From Halorubrum trapanicum (GTDB taxonomy: Archaea > Halobacteriota > Halobacteria > Halobacteriales > Haloferacaceae), in NCBI RefSeq assembly GCF_017873555.1, contig NZ_JAGGKE010000009.1, forward strand, positions 1-64,000: DNA of 64,000 nucleotides, in the 5' to 3' direction. The first letter of the stretch is position 1. Every line of letters begins with the position of its first letter. The translations under genes and the position numbers were made by a program. Below, piece by piece: positions 33,548 to 42,565 of the stretch. The notes beneath the pieces were generated by a model, which was not told the origin of the DNA, ran no database searches, and saw only the letters and a program-made list of their open reading frames with translations.

Positions 33548-34711
33548 ATGGAGCTGACCCGGGACTGGGTGACCGTTCGGGCGTCGATACTCCTGACGTT
33601 CGCGGTCGCGGTGCTGTCGATCCTCGCCGGGCTGGCCCAGATCGGTGGACTCGGCGTCTCCGGTCCGCTCGCCCCGCTGGTCCCCGACTTCGTCCGACAG
33701 ACCGTCGGGTTCACGGGAACGATCACTGGGTTCGCGATGCTCGGCAGCGGCTTCGCGCTGAAGAACGGTTACCGCGTCGGCTGGTACTCCACGGCGGTGC
33801 TGCTCCCCCTGACCGCGATACAGGGGCTGATGCAGGCGTCGGTGGTGTCGTTCCCGCTGGTGGCGCTGTCCGTCCTCTCGATGCCGACGCTCGTGATCAA
33901 CCGCGGGCGGTTCGACAGGTCGTACTCCCCCTCGCCGACGCAGCTCGCGGCCGGCGCTGCGCTGGTGACGGCCGTCGCCTACGGGACCGTCGGGACGTAC
34001 GCCCTCCGCGACCAGTTCAACGGGGCCGAGACGATTGTCGACGCGTTCTACTTCACCGTCGTCACCGCCTCAACGGTCGGTTACGGAGACATCAGCCCGG
34101 CAACCGACATCGCCCAGCTGTTCGCGCTCTCCTCGCTCGTGATGAACGTCGCCGCCTTCGCGGTGGCGCTCGGGGTCCTCCTCACGCCCGCCATCGAGGC
34201 GCAGCTCTCCAAGGCACTCGGAAAGATGACCGACAGACAGATCGACCTCCTCGACGACCACGTCCTCGTGTTAGGATACGGGGACTTGACGGAACCGATA
34301 CTCGAAGAGCTCGCCGCCCGCGAGGGCGTCGAGTACGCCGTCGTGACGCCCGACGAGACCGTGGCGAGACGGCTCGCCGACCACGACATCCCGGTGTACA
34401 CCGCGGACCCCAGCGACGTGGAGCCGCTCGAACGGGTGAACCTCGACGGCGCCCGGGCGGTCGTCGCCGCCACCGAGGACGACGCGCGCGACGCGCTCGC
34501 CATCCTCACCGCCAGACAGCTCAACCCCGACGTGCGTATCGTCGCGGCGGTGACGCAGCGCGAGAACGTCGACAAGCTTCGCCGCGCCGGCGCTGATCAG
34601 GTGATCTCACCCACGACGCTCGGCGGACACATCATCGTCGACTGCGCGTTCGGCGCGGACAGCAAGGACGCGACCGAGGGGATCCTCGACGACGTCGACC
34701 TCGACGACTGA
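33548..34711 (+). CDS. potassium channel with RCK (TrkA-N) domain
   Basis: A 387-residue channel. The pore helix and selectivity filter are in VTASTVGYGDIS, between two membrane helices (about 137-155 and 190-215). Upstream lie four more hydrophobic segments, more than a minimal 2TM channel. The C-terminal RCK domain begins DHVLVLGYGDLTEPILEELA (nucleotide-binding GxGxxT) and continues with acidic AVVAATEDDA and GADQVISPTTLGG. Gate is regulated by a bound nucleotide or ion. Divergent from the TrkA-C pair. Confidence 0.9.
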   Translation: MELTRDWVTVRASILLTFAVAVLSILAGLAQIGGLGVSGPLAPLVPDFVRQTVGFTGTITGFAMLGSGFALKNGYRVGWYSTAVLLPLTAIQGLMQASVVSFPLVALSVLSMPTLVINRGRFDRSYSPSPTQLAAGAALVTAVAYGTVGTYALRDQFNGAETIVDAFYFTVVTASTVGYGDISPATDIAQLFALSSLVMNVAAFAVALGVLLTPAIEAQLSKALGKMTDRQIDLLDDHVLVLGYGDLTEPILEELAAREGVEYAVVTPDETVARRLADHDIPVYTADPSDVEPLERVNLDGARAVVAATEDDARDALAILTARQLNPDVRIVAAVTQRENVDKLRRAGADQVISPTTLGGHIIVDCAFGADSKDATEGILDDVDLDD

Positions 34712-34736
34712 GTTTCGCTGGCCGCGGACGTACTGC

Positions 34737-35372
34737 TCAGCGGCTCCGCCGCCCTTTCGTCTGCCGGTAGTCCCGGCTCAACACGTTCTCCCGCATGTGA
34801 TCGCGGAAGGCGTCGGCCTCCGCGTCGGTCATCGCCGCCGGATCCCGCATCGGCACCAGCTCGAAGCCGCGGCCGCGGATCGTCGTCGCGTGTTCGGCGT
34901 CGACGTCGAAGGAGTCCGGCCGCCGCGTCGTGTACTCGACGGCCAGCTCGCGGAGCGGGCGCTCGCCGACCGGCACGATGATCTGCGGGTTTATCATCCG
35001 AACCTCGGCGTTGAGGAACGGCTCGCAGGTCTCGGCCTCCCAGTCGCTCGGCTCGCGGTCGGGGTGTCGACACCGCGTCAGGTTCGTGAAGAAGACGTTC
35101 TGGACGTCCGGCTCCGCGGCGTCCGGCGCCGAGCGAACGAAGCCGAGGTCACCGAAGATCGATTGAACGCGTTCACCCCCGCCCGGGCCGGTGAAGGGGA
35201 CGCCGTTGCGCTCCGCGGCCTCGGTCGGCGCCGTCCCGACCACGAGGAACTCGGCGCCGACGTCGCCGTAGCCGTGAACGACGCGGTCGCGGGCGCCGCA
35301 CAGCTCGTCGCAGTTCTCGCAGTCGGGGTCCATCGCGAACGGGTTCTCGAACTCCGTCTGGTTCGCGTCCAC
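34737..35372 (-). CDS. uracil-DNA glycosylase, family 4/5-like
   Basis: A 211-residue glycosylase-superfamily protein. Motif 1 is GTAPTEAAERNGVPFTGPGG (the GEAPG-type loop with E in the catalytic position), motif 2 is MRDPAAM in place of H-P-S/A, so the conserved His is missing. Fe-S Cys candidates are CENCDELC and CRHPDREPSDWEAETC, giving four Cys of a [4Fe-4S] cluster. It probably excises uracil from DNA, but the changed motifs warrant caution. Confidence 0.8.
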   Translation of the reverse strand: MDANQTEFENPFAMDPDCENCDELCGARDRVVHGYGDVGAEFLVVGTAPTEAAERNGVPFTGPGGGERVQSIFGDLGFVRSAPDAAEPDVQNVFFTNLTRCRHPDREPSDWEAETCEPFLNAEVRMINPQIIVPVGERPLRELAVEYTTRRPDSFDVDAEHATTIRGRGFELVPMRDPAAMTDAEADAFRDHMRENVLSRDYRQTKGRRSR

Positions 35373-35478
35373 GGTCGACGTGAGCGCCGAGCGCCCCTAA
35401 ACGCTCCGGCGCGGAGACCGGTGTGGTGAGAAGCGGGCGGATCGAACGGGGAACCGATGCGATAGAGAGCGGACCGGG

Positions 35479-35706
35479 TCAGTTCGGCACGTAACAGTCG
35501 CCGTCGCAGTCGACGAGCCCCTCGTTGCGGAGGGTCTTCAGGATGCTGTATAAGGAGAGCTTCTTCATCCCGAGCGACTCGCCCATCTCCGAGACCGTGG
35601 CGTCGCCGTTCGTGGTCAGGTAGAGGTACACGAGCTTGGCGCGGGGGGACTGAAGCTCCGCGGGCAGCGCGCGGGCCGCCGCGGACGCGGTTTCCGTCTC
35701 GATCAT
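35479..35706 (-). CDS. small winged-helix HTH protein
   Basis: A 75-residue protein that is essentially one helix-turn-helix: SPRAKLVYLYLTTNGDATVS, EMGESLGMKKLSLYSILKTL, RNEGLVDCDGDCYVP. It resembles TrmB/MarR-type winged helices without an effector domain. It may be a stand-alone regulator. A TTTATTATC box lies about 27-34 bases upstream of the ATG (leaderless). Downstream to the left is UDG; upstream to the right is a 287-base gap without a recognisable gene, containing the 3' flank of sdhA. Confidence 0.8.
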   Translation of the reverse strand: MIETETASAAARALPAELQSPRAKLVYLYLTTNGDATVSEMGESLGMKKLSLYSILKTLRNEGLVDCDGDCYVPN

Positions 35707-35993
35707 CTTGTCCGAACGGTTGGGTTCGACGATAATAAATCCCCTATTCAACGTTCGTCGAAATACTCGAAAGGCGTCGAAGAGCGTCTGCCTCCCCGAA
35801 TTTCCTCGAATCTACGGAGACAACGTCGATCGACGAAGCCCAAATCGACGCGTCTCGACGGCCGGTTTCGACCGTCGACGGATAGGAAACCGTGAACGAT
35901 CCGGATCGATTAGGTGAGACCGGGACGGTCCCGGCGAGGGACGCGGCGGGACCGCGTCGGGGCGCCGCGGACGGTCGCCCGTCGTCGACCGAT

Positions 35994-37823
35994 TCAGTAC
36001 GAGCGGCTCTTCGGCTCGTACGTCTTGTTTTCGCCTTCGAGCACGACCGGCTTGTACCACAGCTCCGGCTCGCCCTCGCTCCACGAGATGAGCGTGTGTT
36101 TCAGCCAGTTCTCGTCTTTGCGCTCCTGGTGTTCCTTCCGCCAGTGGGCGCCGCGGAACTCCTCGCGGGCGAGCGCGCCCATCGTCAGCGCCTCCGCGAT
36201 GTCGAGGATGTTCCGCGTCTCGATCGTGTGGATGAGGTCGGTGTTGAACGTCCGCGACGGGTCCGACACCGCGACGTCCTTGTACGCCTCGCGGGCCTCC
36301 CGGAGGTCTTCGAGCGTCTCCTCCAGCCGACCCTCCTCGCGGAACACGTTGACGTTGGCCGTCATCGTCTCCTGGACGGCGGAGCGGATCTCCGCGTGGT
36401 TGCGGCCGTCCCGGGAGAGCAGCTCCTCGACGCGTTCCTGCGCCCGGTCGACGGCGCCCCCGACGACGCTCTCCGCGTCGGTCGCCACGGCGCCGCCGTC
36501 GGCCGCGGCCGGGTCCGAACCGCCGGTCTCGCCGACCTCGACGCCGAACTCGTAGTCGGCCGGCTCCCAGTCGCTGGACCGGCCGGTCGTGACCTCGGCT
36601 TCGCCCATCTCCTCGCCCGCGGCGTGGCGGCCGGCGCGCTTGCCGAAGACGATGAGTTCGGGGAGCGCGTTGCCGCCGAGGCGGTTGGCGCCGTGGACGG
36701 AGGCGCAGGCGCACTCGCCGGCGGCGTACAGCCCGTCGATGACGGTCTCGCCGAACTCGTTCGTCTCGATGCCGCCCATCGCGTAGTGCTGGCCGGGCTT
36801 GACCGGCATCGGCTCTTCGAGGCCGTCGGCGCCCTCGAAGTCCTCCGCGAGGTGGAGGATGTTCTCCAGCCGGTCGAGGATGCGCTCCTCGCCGAGGTGG
36901 CGCATGTCGAGGTGGACGTACTCGTCCTCGATGCCGCGCCCCTCGTTGACCTCGGTCAGCTCGGCGCGCGAGACCACGTCGCGAGAGGCGAGCTCGCCGT
37001 CGTTGTTCGCGTAGCCGTGCTCGAACATGAACCGCTCGCCGTCCTCGTTGTAGAGGATACCCCCCTCACCGCGGACGCCCTCGGAGATGAGGACGCCGGT
37101 CGACGGCAGCGTCGTCGGGTGGAACTGGATGAACTCCATGTCCTCCATCGGGACGCCGGCGCGGTACGCCATCGCGACGCCGTCGCCGGTGTTGGCGACC
37201 GCGTTGGTGGTGTGGTCGAACACCTGTCCCATCCCGCCCGTCGCGAGGATGACGCCGTCGCTGGCGCGGAAGCCGCTGATCTCGCCGCTCTGGATGTCGT
37301 ACCCGACCACGCCGTGACAGGTCCGCTCGGCGGGGTCGTCCTCGTCGGTGACCGCCAGATCCATCACGTGCCACTCGTCGTACACCGTGATTCCGCGTTT
37401 GACCACCTGCTCGTACATCGTGTGGAGCATCTGGTGGCCCGTCTCGGCGCCCGCGTACGTCGTCCGCGGGAACGAGAGGCCCCCGAACGGTCGCTGGGAG
37501 ACGCGACCGTCCTCCTCGCGGGAGAACGGCATCCCCCAGTGTTCGAGTCGGATGACCTCCTCGGGGCTCTCCTGACAGAGCGCCTCGACCGCGGGCGCGT
37601 CGCCGAGGTAGTCGGACCCCTTCATCGTGTCGTACGCGTGGTCCTGCCAGGAGTCGGCGTCGCGAAGCGCCGCGTTGATCCCGCCCTCCGCCGCGCCCGT
37701 GTGCGACCGGACGGGATGGAGCTTCGACACCATCGCCACGTCCGCGCCCGCTTCCTGTGCCGCGATCGCCGCCCGGAGTCCCGCCCCGCCGGCCCCGACG
37801 ACGACGACGTCGTGTTCGTACAT
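35994..37823 (-). CDS. sdhA: succinate dehydrogenase/fumarate reductase flavoprotein subunit
   Basis: A 609-residue catalytic subunit oxidising succinate to fumarate on the membrane complex. FAD dinucleotide fold: VVVVGAGGAGLRAAIAAQEAG; the FAD-attaching His in SHTGAAEGGINAAL; active-site Arg/His regions FIQFHPTTL and GILYNEDGERFM, and GLYAAGECACASVHGANRLG. A variable acidic insert (residues about 420-470) precedes the C-terminal domain. Last gene of sdhC-D-B-A on the minus strand, 53 bases after sdhB. Confidence 0.97.
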   Translation of the reverse strand: MYEHDVVVVGAGGAGLRAAIAAQEAGADVAMVSKLHPVRSHTGAAEGGINAALRDADSWQDHAYDTMKGSDYLGDAPAVEALCQESPEEVIRLEHWGMPFSREEDGRVSQRPFGGLSFPRTTYAGAETGHQMLHTMYEQVVKRGITVYDEWHVMDLAVTDEDDPAERTCHGVVGYDIQSGEISGFRASDGVILATGGMGQVFDHTTNAVANTGDGVAMAYRAGVPMEDMEFIQFHPTTLPSTGVLISEGVRGEGGILYNEDGERFMFEHGYANNDGELASRDVVSRAELTEVNEGRGIEDEYVHLDMRHLGEERILDRLENILHLAEDFEGADGLEEPMPVKPGQHYAMGGIETNEFGETVIDGLYAAGECACASVHGANRLGGNALPELIVFGKRAGRHAAGEEMGEAEVTTGRSSDWEPADYEFGVEVGETGGSDPAAADGGAVATDAESVVGGAVDRAQERVEELLSRDGRNHAEIRSAVQETMTANVNVFREEGRLEETLEDLREAREAYKDVAVSDPSRTFNTDLIHTIETRNILDIAEALTMGALAREEFRGAHWRKEHQERKDENWLKHTLISWSEGEPELWYKPVVLEGENKTYEPKSRSY

Positions 37824-37876
37824 TGTTGGTATGTAATTTCGTAGGTTCCGGAGTTCCTTGATACTGTCTGTCGGAA

Positions 37877-38767
37877 TTACCAGAACTTCAGGTTGTTTTT
37901 GACCGCCTCGCGCTTCAGCTCCTGGATGTGCTCGGTGAGGGGGATGTCCTTCGGACACACCTCGGTACAGGAGAACTGGGTCTGACACCGCCAGACGCCG
38001 TGTTCCTGCTCGATGATCTCCAGGCGCTTCTGTTTGATATCCTCGCCCTCGCGCTCGTCCATCGCGAACCGGTACGCCTTGTTGATCGCGGCCGGTCCGA
38101 GGTACTCGTTGTCGCCCGCGGCGATGTTACACGAGGACATGCACGCGCCACACCAGATACAGCGCGTAGACATCTTGATCTTCTCGCGGTTCTCGCGGTC
38201 CTGCCGCTGTTCTTCCAGCTCGCCGTCCGGGTACTCGTTGGTCTGGAAGTACGGCTCGACGGCCTCCATCTGGTCGTAGAAGTGCTCCATGTCGACGACG
38301 AGGTCCTTCGTCACCTCGGCGTGGGGGAGCGGCTCGACGCGGACCGGCTGTTCGAGGTCCGAGATCTGGGTCTTACACGCCAGCTTCTGCCCGCCGTTGA
38401 CGAACATCGCGTCGGAGCCGCACACCGCCTGCCGGCAGGAGTGGCGGAACGTGAGCGAGGAGTCGTACGTGTCGCGCGCGTACATCAGCGCGTCGAGGAC
38501 GGTCATCCCCTTCGTGAACGGGACGTGGAACGTGTCGAACCGCGGCTCCTGTTTCCCCTCGACCTGCGGGTCGTAGCGGAACACCTTCAGTTCGACCGTG
38601 CTCTCGTCGGCGGCCGCCTTCTCGGCCTCCTCCTCCTGTCGCTGCTCGCGGCGCTCCGCGGCGCGGCGGCGCTTCTCGGCGCGGCGCTCGTCGCCCTTCG
38701 AGGCCGGCTCCGTCTCGGCGTCGGTCTCGGTCGATTCCTCGGTCTGCTTCGGAATTTGCGTGCTCAT
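37877..38767 (-). CDS. sdhB: succinate dehydrogenase iron-sulfur subunit
   Basis: A 296-residue electron-transfer subunit. [2Fe-2S] ligands: CRQAVCGSDAM with a later Cys in LACKTQ; the [4Fe-4S] and [3Fe-4S] ligands are in CIWCGACMSSCNIA and CQTQFSCTEVCPKDIPL. A basic, charged N-terminal extension of about 58 residues (KRRRAAERREQRQEEEAE) is not part of the core. The start codon lies inside a 22-bp tandem duplication with the end of sdhD. Confidence 0.96.
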   Translation of the reverse strand: MSTQIPKQTEESTETDAETEPASKGDERRAEKRRRAAERREQRQEEEAEKAAADESTVELKVFRYDPQVEGKQEPRFDTFHVPFTKGMTVLDALMYARDTYDSSLTFRHSCRQAVCGSDAMFVNGGQKLACKTQISDLEQPVRVEPLPHAEVTKDLVVDMEHFYDQMEAVEPYFQTNEYPDGELEEQRQDRENREKIKMSTRCIWCGACMSSCNIAAGDNEYLGPAAINKAYRFAMDEREGEDIKQKRLEIIEQEHGVWRCQTQFSCTEVCPKDIPLTEHIQELKREAVKNNLKFW

Positions 38768-38804
38768 TGTCGGTTCAGTAGATGCTCATTGTCGGTTCAG
38801 TAGA
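38761..38804. repeat. 22-bp perfect tandem duplication at the sdhD/sdhB junction
   Basis: TGCTCATTGTCGGTTCAGTA plus GA occurs twice in tandem (38761-38782, 38783-38804). In the coding direction each copy carries the sdhD-type stop and the sdhB-type ATGAGC start, so a 4-codon mini-frame (ATG AGC ATC TAC TGA) now lies between the two genes. Confidence 0.9.
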
Positions 38805-39168
38805 GTCCGATGCCCGCCCACGCGTTCGCGGTGCGGATTCCCTGCGCGATCAGCACGACGCTCGCGGCGACGAGCGTCCACTTGATCACGGTGCGTTTCG
38901 TGCCGGAGAGTCCCTGGTTCAACAGGGCGTTGTAGACGCCGTTGACCCCGTGGAACGTCGCGGTCACGAGGAAGAGGACCATCAGCGAGTAGTAGCTCAG
39001 CGACTCCATGCGGCCGGCGCTCGCGAGGAACGACACCTCGTCGGCGTGGTGGACGAAGTGGAGCAGGAAGAAGTGGAACGCCAGCACGACCAACAGGAAC
39101 ACCGCCGTGATCCGCTGGAGCAGCCACATCCGACCGCCGGAGTCGAACGAGGAGTAGCGCTCGGCCAT
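38797..39168 (-). CDS. sdhD: succinate dehydrogenase membrane anchor subunit
   Basis: A 123-residue membrane subunit with three hydrophobic segments (about 16-38, 58-82, 93-113). LQRITAVFLLVVLAFHFFLLHFVHH contains several His that may bind quinone or heme. Order and spacing (one base after sdhC) identify it as the second anchor of the complex. Confidence 0.9.
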   Translation of the reverse strand: MAERYSSFDSGGRMWLLQRITAVFLLVVLAFHFFLLHFVHHADEVSFLASAGRMESLSYYSLMVLFLVTATFHGVNGVYNALLNQGLSGTKRTVIKWTLVAASVVLIAQGIRTANAWAGIGLY

Positions 39169-39169
39169 C

Positions 39170-39595
39170 TCAGAACGCCCCCGCGATGAACGTCGGCACG
39201 GACGCGACGGTGATCGCTCCGGTGAGGATCAGCGACGCGTAGAAGCTCTTGTCCTGTGCCTCGAGTCCGATTCCGAGGTCGACGAGGAGGAGCCGAGTCC
39301 CGTTGAGCATGTGGAAGACGGCGACGGCCAGCAGGCCGACTTCGAGGATGCGCACGAGCAGCAGCCCCTCCAGGGAGACGATGGTCTGCGTGTACACGTC
39401 GTTGCCCGCGCTGATCGCCGCTTCGCTCGCCCCGGCTGCCGGGATCCCCGTACTCAGGACGGCGATGTGCGTGAACAGGTACCCGATGAGCACCCATCCC
39501 GTGAACTTGTGGAAGATCCACGCCCACATCCCCGCCTCGAACTCCCGCCAGCGGGAGAAGTCCTCGATGAGGCCTCGATTGTACGACTGACTCAT
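39170..39595 (-). CDS. sdhC: succinate dehydrogenase cytochrome b subunit
   Basis: A 141-residue membrane anchor; first gene of the operon. Three membrane helices: [40 protein letters not shown], and the C-terminal [17 protein letters not shown]. His residues in FHKFTG, FTHIAV and FHMLNG are typical heme b ligands. Preceded by a short palindrome and a TATA-like box. Confidence 0.92.
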   Translation of the reverse strand: MSQSYNRGLIEDFSRWREFEAGMWAWIFHKFTGWVLIGYLFTHIAVLSTGIPAAGASEAAISAGNDVYTQTIVSLEGLLLVRILEVGLLAVAVFHMLNGTRLLLVDLGIGLEAQDKSFYASLILTGAITVASVPTFIAGAF

Positions 39596-39601
39596 ACCTA
39601 A

Positions 39602-39638
39602 CGGTTCTGAACCGGGGTCGTATAGTAGTTACTAACAC
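39602..39638 (-). promoter_or_regulatory. sdh operon promoter with 13-bp palindrome
   Basis: CGGTTC-T-GAACCG (39602-39614) is a perfect inverted repeat seven bases upstream of the sdhC ATG. On the minus strand a box ACTACTATACG lies around 39628-39638. The palindrome would sit at the transcription start, a repressor-type position. Confidence 0.5.
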
Positions 39639-39758
39639 CGCAGCGGTCGCTTCCGTGTTTCCGAATTCCGAGGGACGTCACGGTCGTGTGACACGGCGTT
39701 TCACGCCCCGGACAGTCGCGGAATCCTTTTATGTCCCAGTCCCACTTTTCCGGTCGCA

Positions 39759-39953
39759 ATGGCGAAAGGCGAAGTCGATTTCTTCAACGACACTGGTGGC
39801 TACGGATTTATCGAGACTGACGACGCGGACGAGGACGTGTTCTTCCACATGGAGGACGTCGGCGGCCCGGACCTCGAAGAGGGTCAGGAAGTCGAGTTCG
39901 ACATCGAGGAGGCGGACAAGGGTCCGCGCGCCACGAACGTTACCCGTCTGTAA
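39759..39953 (+). CDS. cspA: cold-shock protein CspA
   Basis: A 64-residue single-stranded nucleic-acid-binding OB fold. RNP1 is GGYGFIET and RNP2 is VFFHMEDV. Highly acidic version of the family, as usual in haloarchaea. TTTTATG at 39727-39733 gives a leaderless promoter. Confidence 0.96.
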   Translation: MAKGEVDFFNDTGGYGFIETDDADEDVFFHMEDVGGPDLEEGQEVEFDIEEADKGPRATNVTRL

Positions 39954-40103
39954 GTCGGCGACGACACCGAGGCGAATCGGCTTTTCGACCGTTCTCGCTC
40001 CCCGAGCGGCCGCACCGGAGCGCGCTCCCGCTGAACGGCGGGCCGTTTCGACGAGAGCGATTTTCGGCGGCAACGTCCCCGACCGATAGGAATTTACCGC
40101 TCG

Positions 40104-40123
40104 TTGACTGACCGGTCAGTCAA
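40104..40123. promoter_or_regulatory. TetR operator, 20-bp perfect palindrome
   Basis: TTGACTGACCGGTCAGTCAA is perfectly palindromic and its last A is the first base of the tetR-family ATG (40123). An AATTTACC box lies about 30 bases upstream, so the operator covers the transcription start of the regulator-transporter operon: classic autorepression. Confidence 0.8.
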
Positions 40124-40854
40124 TGAGCGACGCGCCGAGCGCGGCCGAAGAGATCATGGACGGGGTGTACAGCGCCCTCCGCGCTCACGGGTACGCCGAC
40201 CTGACGATGCAGGACATCGCCGACGAGTGTTCGAAGAGCAAGTCGCTGCTTCACTACCACTACGACACGAAAGAGGACCTGCTCGTCGCCTTCTTAGAGT
40301 ACATCGTCTCCGACTCCGAGGAGCGGATCGCGGCCCGCGCCGACGACCCGCCCGTCGAGCGGCTGGTCCAGTTCATCGGGTGGTTCGTCTTCGCTCCCGA
40401 CGAGACCGACCGCGAGGCGTTCCACATCGCGCTGCTGGAGCTGCGGACGCAGGGACCGTTCAACGAGCGGATCCGCGAGCAGCTGGCGCGCAGCGACCGG
40501 CTGCTCCGGGGGACCGTCGCCGACATCCTCGCGGACGGCATCGAGACCGGCGTCTTCCGCGACGTCGACGTCGAGGAGACGGCGGCGATGATCGTGGCGA
40601 CCCTCGACGGCGCGCGGACCCGACAGATCACCCTCGCCGACTCCGTTCGAGGCGACGAGGCCGACGGCTACACCCGCACCGTGGCGGAGGCGACGCTCCG
40701 GCGGATCGTCGAGCCGCTGCTCGCCGACGGGGCGGAGCTGCCGCCGCTCGACGCGGCGATCGAGGCGCTGCGGCGGGACCCGGACAGTCCGGAGCCGGAC
40801 GACCCGGAACCGGATGACCCGGAGACCGACGCGGCCGCGGACGGTTCCGAATGA
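40123..40854 (+). CDS. TetR/AcrR family transcriptional regulator
   Basis: A 243-residue dimeric repressor. The N-terminal HTH is LTMQDIADECSKSKSLLHYH with YDTKEDLLVAFLEY typical of the family. The C-terminal ligand domain is helical. The last 25 residues are an acidic repeat (SPEPDDPEPDDPETD). It probably represses its own operon with the overlapping MFS gene, released by the exported compound. Confidence 0.9.
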   Translation: MSDAPSAAEEIMDGVYSALRAHGYADLTMQDIADECSKSKSLLHYHYDTKEDLLVAFLEYIVSDSEERIAARADDPPVERLVQFIGWFVFAPDETDREAFHIALLELRTQGPFNERIREQLARSDRLLRGTVADILADGIETGVFRDVDVEETAAMIVATLDGARTRQITLADSVRGDEADGYTRTVAEATLRRIVEPLLADGAELPPLDAAIEALRRDPDSPEPDDPEPDDPETDAAADGSE

Positions 40855-42227
40855 CACGCTTCGGGTTCGAGCGACCGCCGCCGGTGCTACTCGCGGTGAT
40901 CGCGAGCACGTTCTTCGTCGGCTTCGGCGGCGGCGTCGTCTTCCCAATCTTACCGAACCTCGGCGCGGTGCTCGGCATCTCGGCGTTCATGGTCGGCGTG
41001 ATCCTCTCCGCGAACCGGTGGGTTCGGCTCGTCGCGAACGCGCCCGCCGGCGCCCTCGTCGACCGGTACGGGACGCGAAAGCCGTTCGTGATCGGCCTGT
41101 TCGTCGAGGGGGTCGCCACGCTCGGCTACGTCGTCGCGCTCGCGATGCCGCCCGCCGAGTCGCTCCGCCCGCTCGCAGCCTCGCTGCCCACGCTCGCGGC
41201 CGGCCCGCTGGCCGTCGGCCCGGACTGGTGGTTCACGGCGCTTTCGGGGGTCGTCGCGCCCGAGACGTGGTTCCTGCTCGCGCGGGTCCTCTGGGGGCTC
41301 GGCTCCGCCGCGGTGTTCGCGACCGCGTACACCATCGCGGCCGACCTCTCCGACGGCGGCTCGCGGGGGACGAACATGGGGATCGTCCGCGGCGGGATCA
41401 CGATGGGGTTCCCGGCCGGTCTCGTGCTCGGCGGCGTGGTCTCCGCGGTCGCGGGCAACGTCGCCGCGTTCGTCGTCGCCGCCGCGTTCGCGCTCACCGC
41501 CAGCGTCGTCGCCCACCGCTACGTCCCGGAGACGCACGTCACGGGCGACCGCTCCGGGGACTCGATCAGGCCGTGGGAGGTCGACACCGCCGTCCCTGCG
41601 GTGACGGTCGGGCTGGTCAACTTCGGGCTGATGTTCGCGTACATCGGCGCGCTGTTCTCCACGCTCGTCTTATTCCTCGGCGAGAACGACATCTCGCTGT
41701 TCGGGCTGGCCCCGCAGGGAACCTCCGGGCTGTTCATGGCCGGCACGGTCCTCTCGGCGGCGTTCTTCATGCTCGTCGGGGGGCGGGTCTCCGACGCCCG
41801 CGACTCCCGGACGCCGATCTTGCTCACGTTCCTCGTCGTCTCGTTCGTCGGGTTCCTGCTGCTCGCTCGGGCCGGCTCCGTCCTCTCCTTAGGGCTGGCC
41901 TGCGTTTTCATCGGCGCCGGCCAGGGCGGGACGAGCGGCCCGATGATGGCCCTGCTCGCGGACCTCACCCCCGACGAGCGGATGGGCCGCGCGTCGGGGA
42001 CGAACAACGTCCTCGGCGACGTGGGCGGCGGTCTCGGGCCGATGGTGTCGCTCCCGCTGATCGAGGCGGTGGGCTTCACGCCCATCTACGCGGCCTGCGC
42101 CGTCCTCCCGCTCGCCGCGGGCGCCGTCCTGCTCGTCGGCGTTCGCCGGGAGACCGGGACCTTCCTCCCCGGACACGCCGCGGGCGAGACGGGTCCGAGC
42201 GAGCGGTCGAGCGCCGCGGATTCGTAA
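40851..42227 (+). CDS. MFS transporter, probable drug exporter
   Basis: A 458-residue major facilitator with 12 predicted membrane helices. The MFS loop 2-3 motif is GALVDRYGTRKPFV. The N-terminal half ends with RVLWGLGSAAVFATAYTI, and the C-terminal half includes VGGRVSDARDSRTPIL. Overlaps the TetR gene by four bases, so a drug or metabolite exporter is most likely. Ends 34 bases before repeat copy 7. Confidence 0.9.
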   Translation: MTRFGFERPPPVLLAVIASTFFVGFGGGVVFPILPNLGAVLGISAFMVGVILSANRWVRLVANAPAGALVDRYGTRKPFVIGLFVEGVATLGYVVALAMPPAESLRPLAASLPTLAAGPLAVGPDWWFTALSGVVAPETWFLLARVLWGLGSAAVFATAYTIAADLSDGGSRGTNMGIVRGGITMGFPAGLVLGGVVSAVAGNVAAFVVAAAFALTASVVAHRYVPETHVTGDRSGDSIRPWEVDTAVPAVTVGLVNFGLMFAYIGALFSTLVLFLGENDISLFGLAPQGTSGLFMAGTVLSAAFFMLVGGRVSDARDSRTPILLTFLVVSFVGFLLLARAGSVLSLGLACVFIGAGQGGTSGPMMALLADLTPDERMGRASGTNNVLGDVGGGLGPMVSLPLIEAVGFTPIYAACAVLPLAAGAVLLVGVRRETGTFLPGHAAGETGPSERSSAADS

Positions 42228-42260
42228 TCGACGGCGCTCCGATCGACCTCGCTGACTGCG

Positions 42261-42565
42261 TTTGTAAATTGGACCGAGCGGTGGCGCGTGCCTGCGAGGC
42301 CGCCCCGCGGCCGAGCAGCACGCGCGAGGGAGTCGGGCGGCCGGAGCGAAGCGGAGGCCGGCCGACGAGGCTGGGGAGGCGTGAGGTGCTGTGCGGTGCG
42401 GTGTGGGGTGGGACTCAAAGGGGCAGTCGCAAGGGCGGCGTAGGCGACGCAAGCACCGGAACGAGGGAGCGGAGCGACCGAGTGAGGAGCGCAGCGAGCG
42501 TACGCCGCCCTTGCGACTGGGGCTTTGGAGACGTTCACCGTCGATTTACGGTCAGCCATTTATAG
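42261..42565 (+). repeat. structured dispersed repeat, copy 7
   Basis: Sense strand is plus. TTTGTAAAT (42261-42269) is followed 10-11 bases later by GGTGGCGCGTGC. Long stem: CAGTCGCAAGGGCGGCGTA pairs perfectly (19 bp) with TACGCCGCCCTTGCGACTG; the AAGGGCGG/CCGCCCTT part is changed on both sides relative to other copies. The second stem pairs 42332-42336 with 42362-42366 and 42338-42342 with 42356-42360. The tail ends in ATTTATAGG. Lies between the MFS gene and rpl11. Confidence 0.9.
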
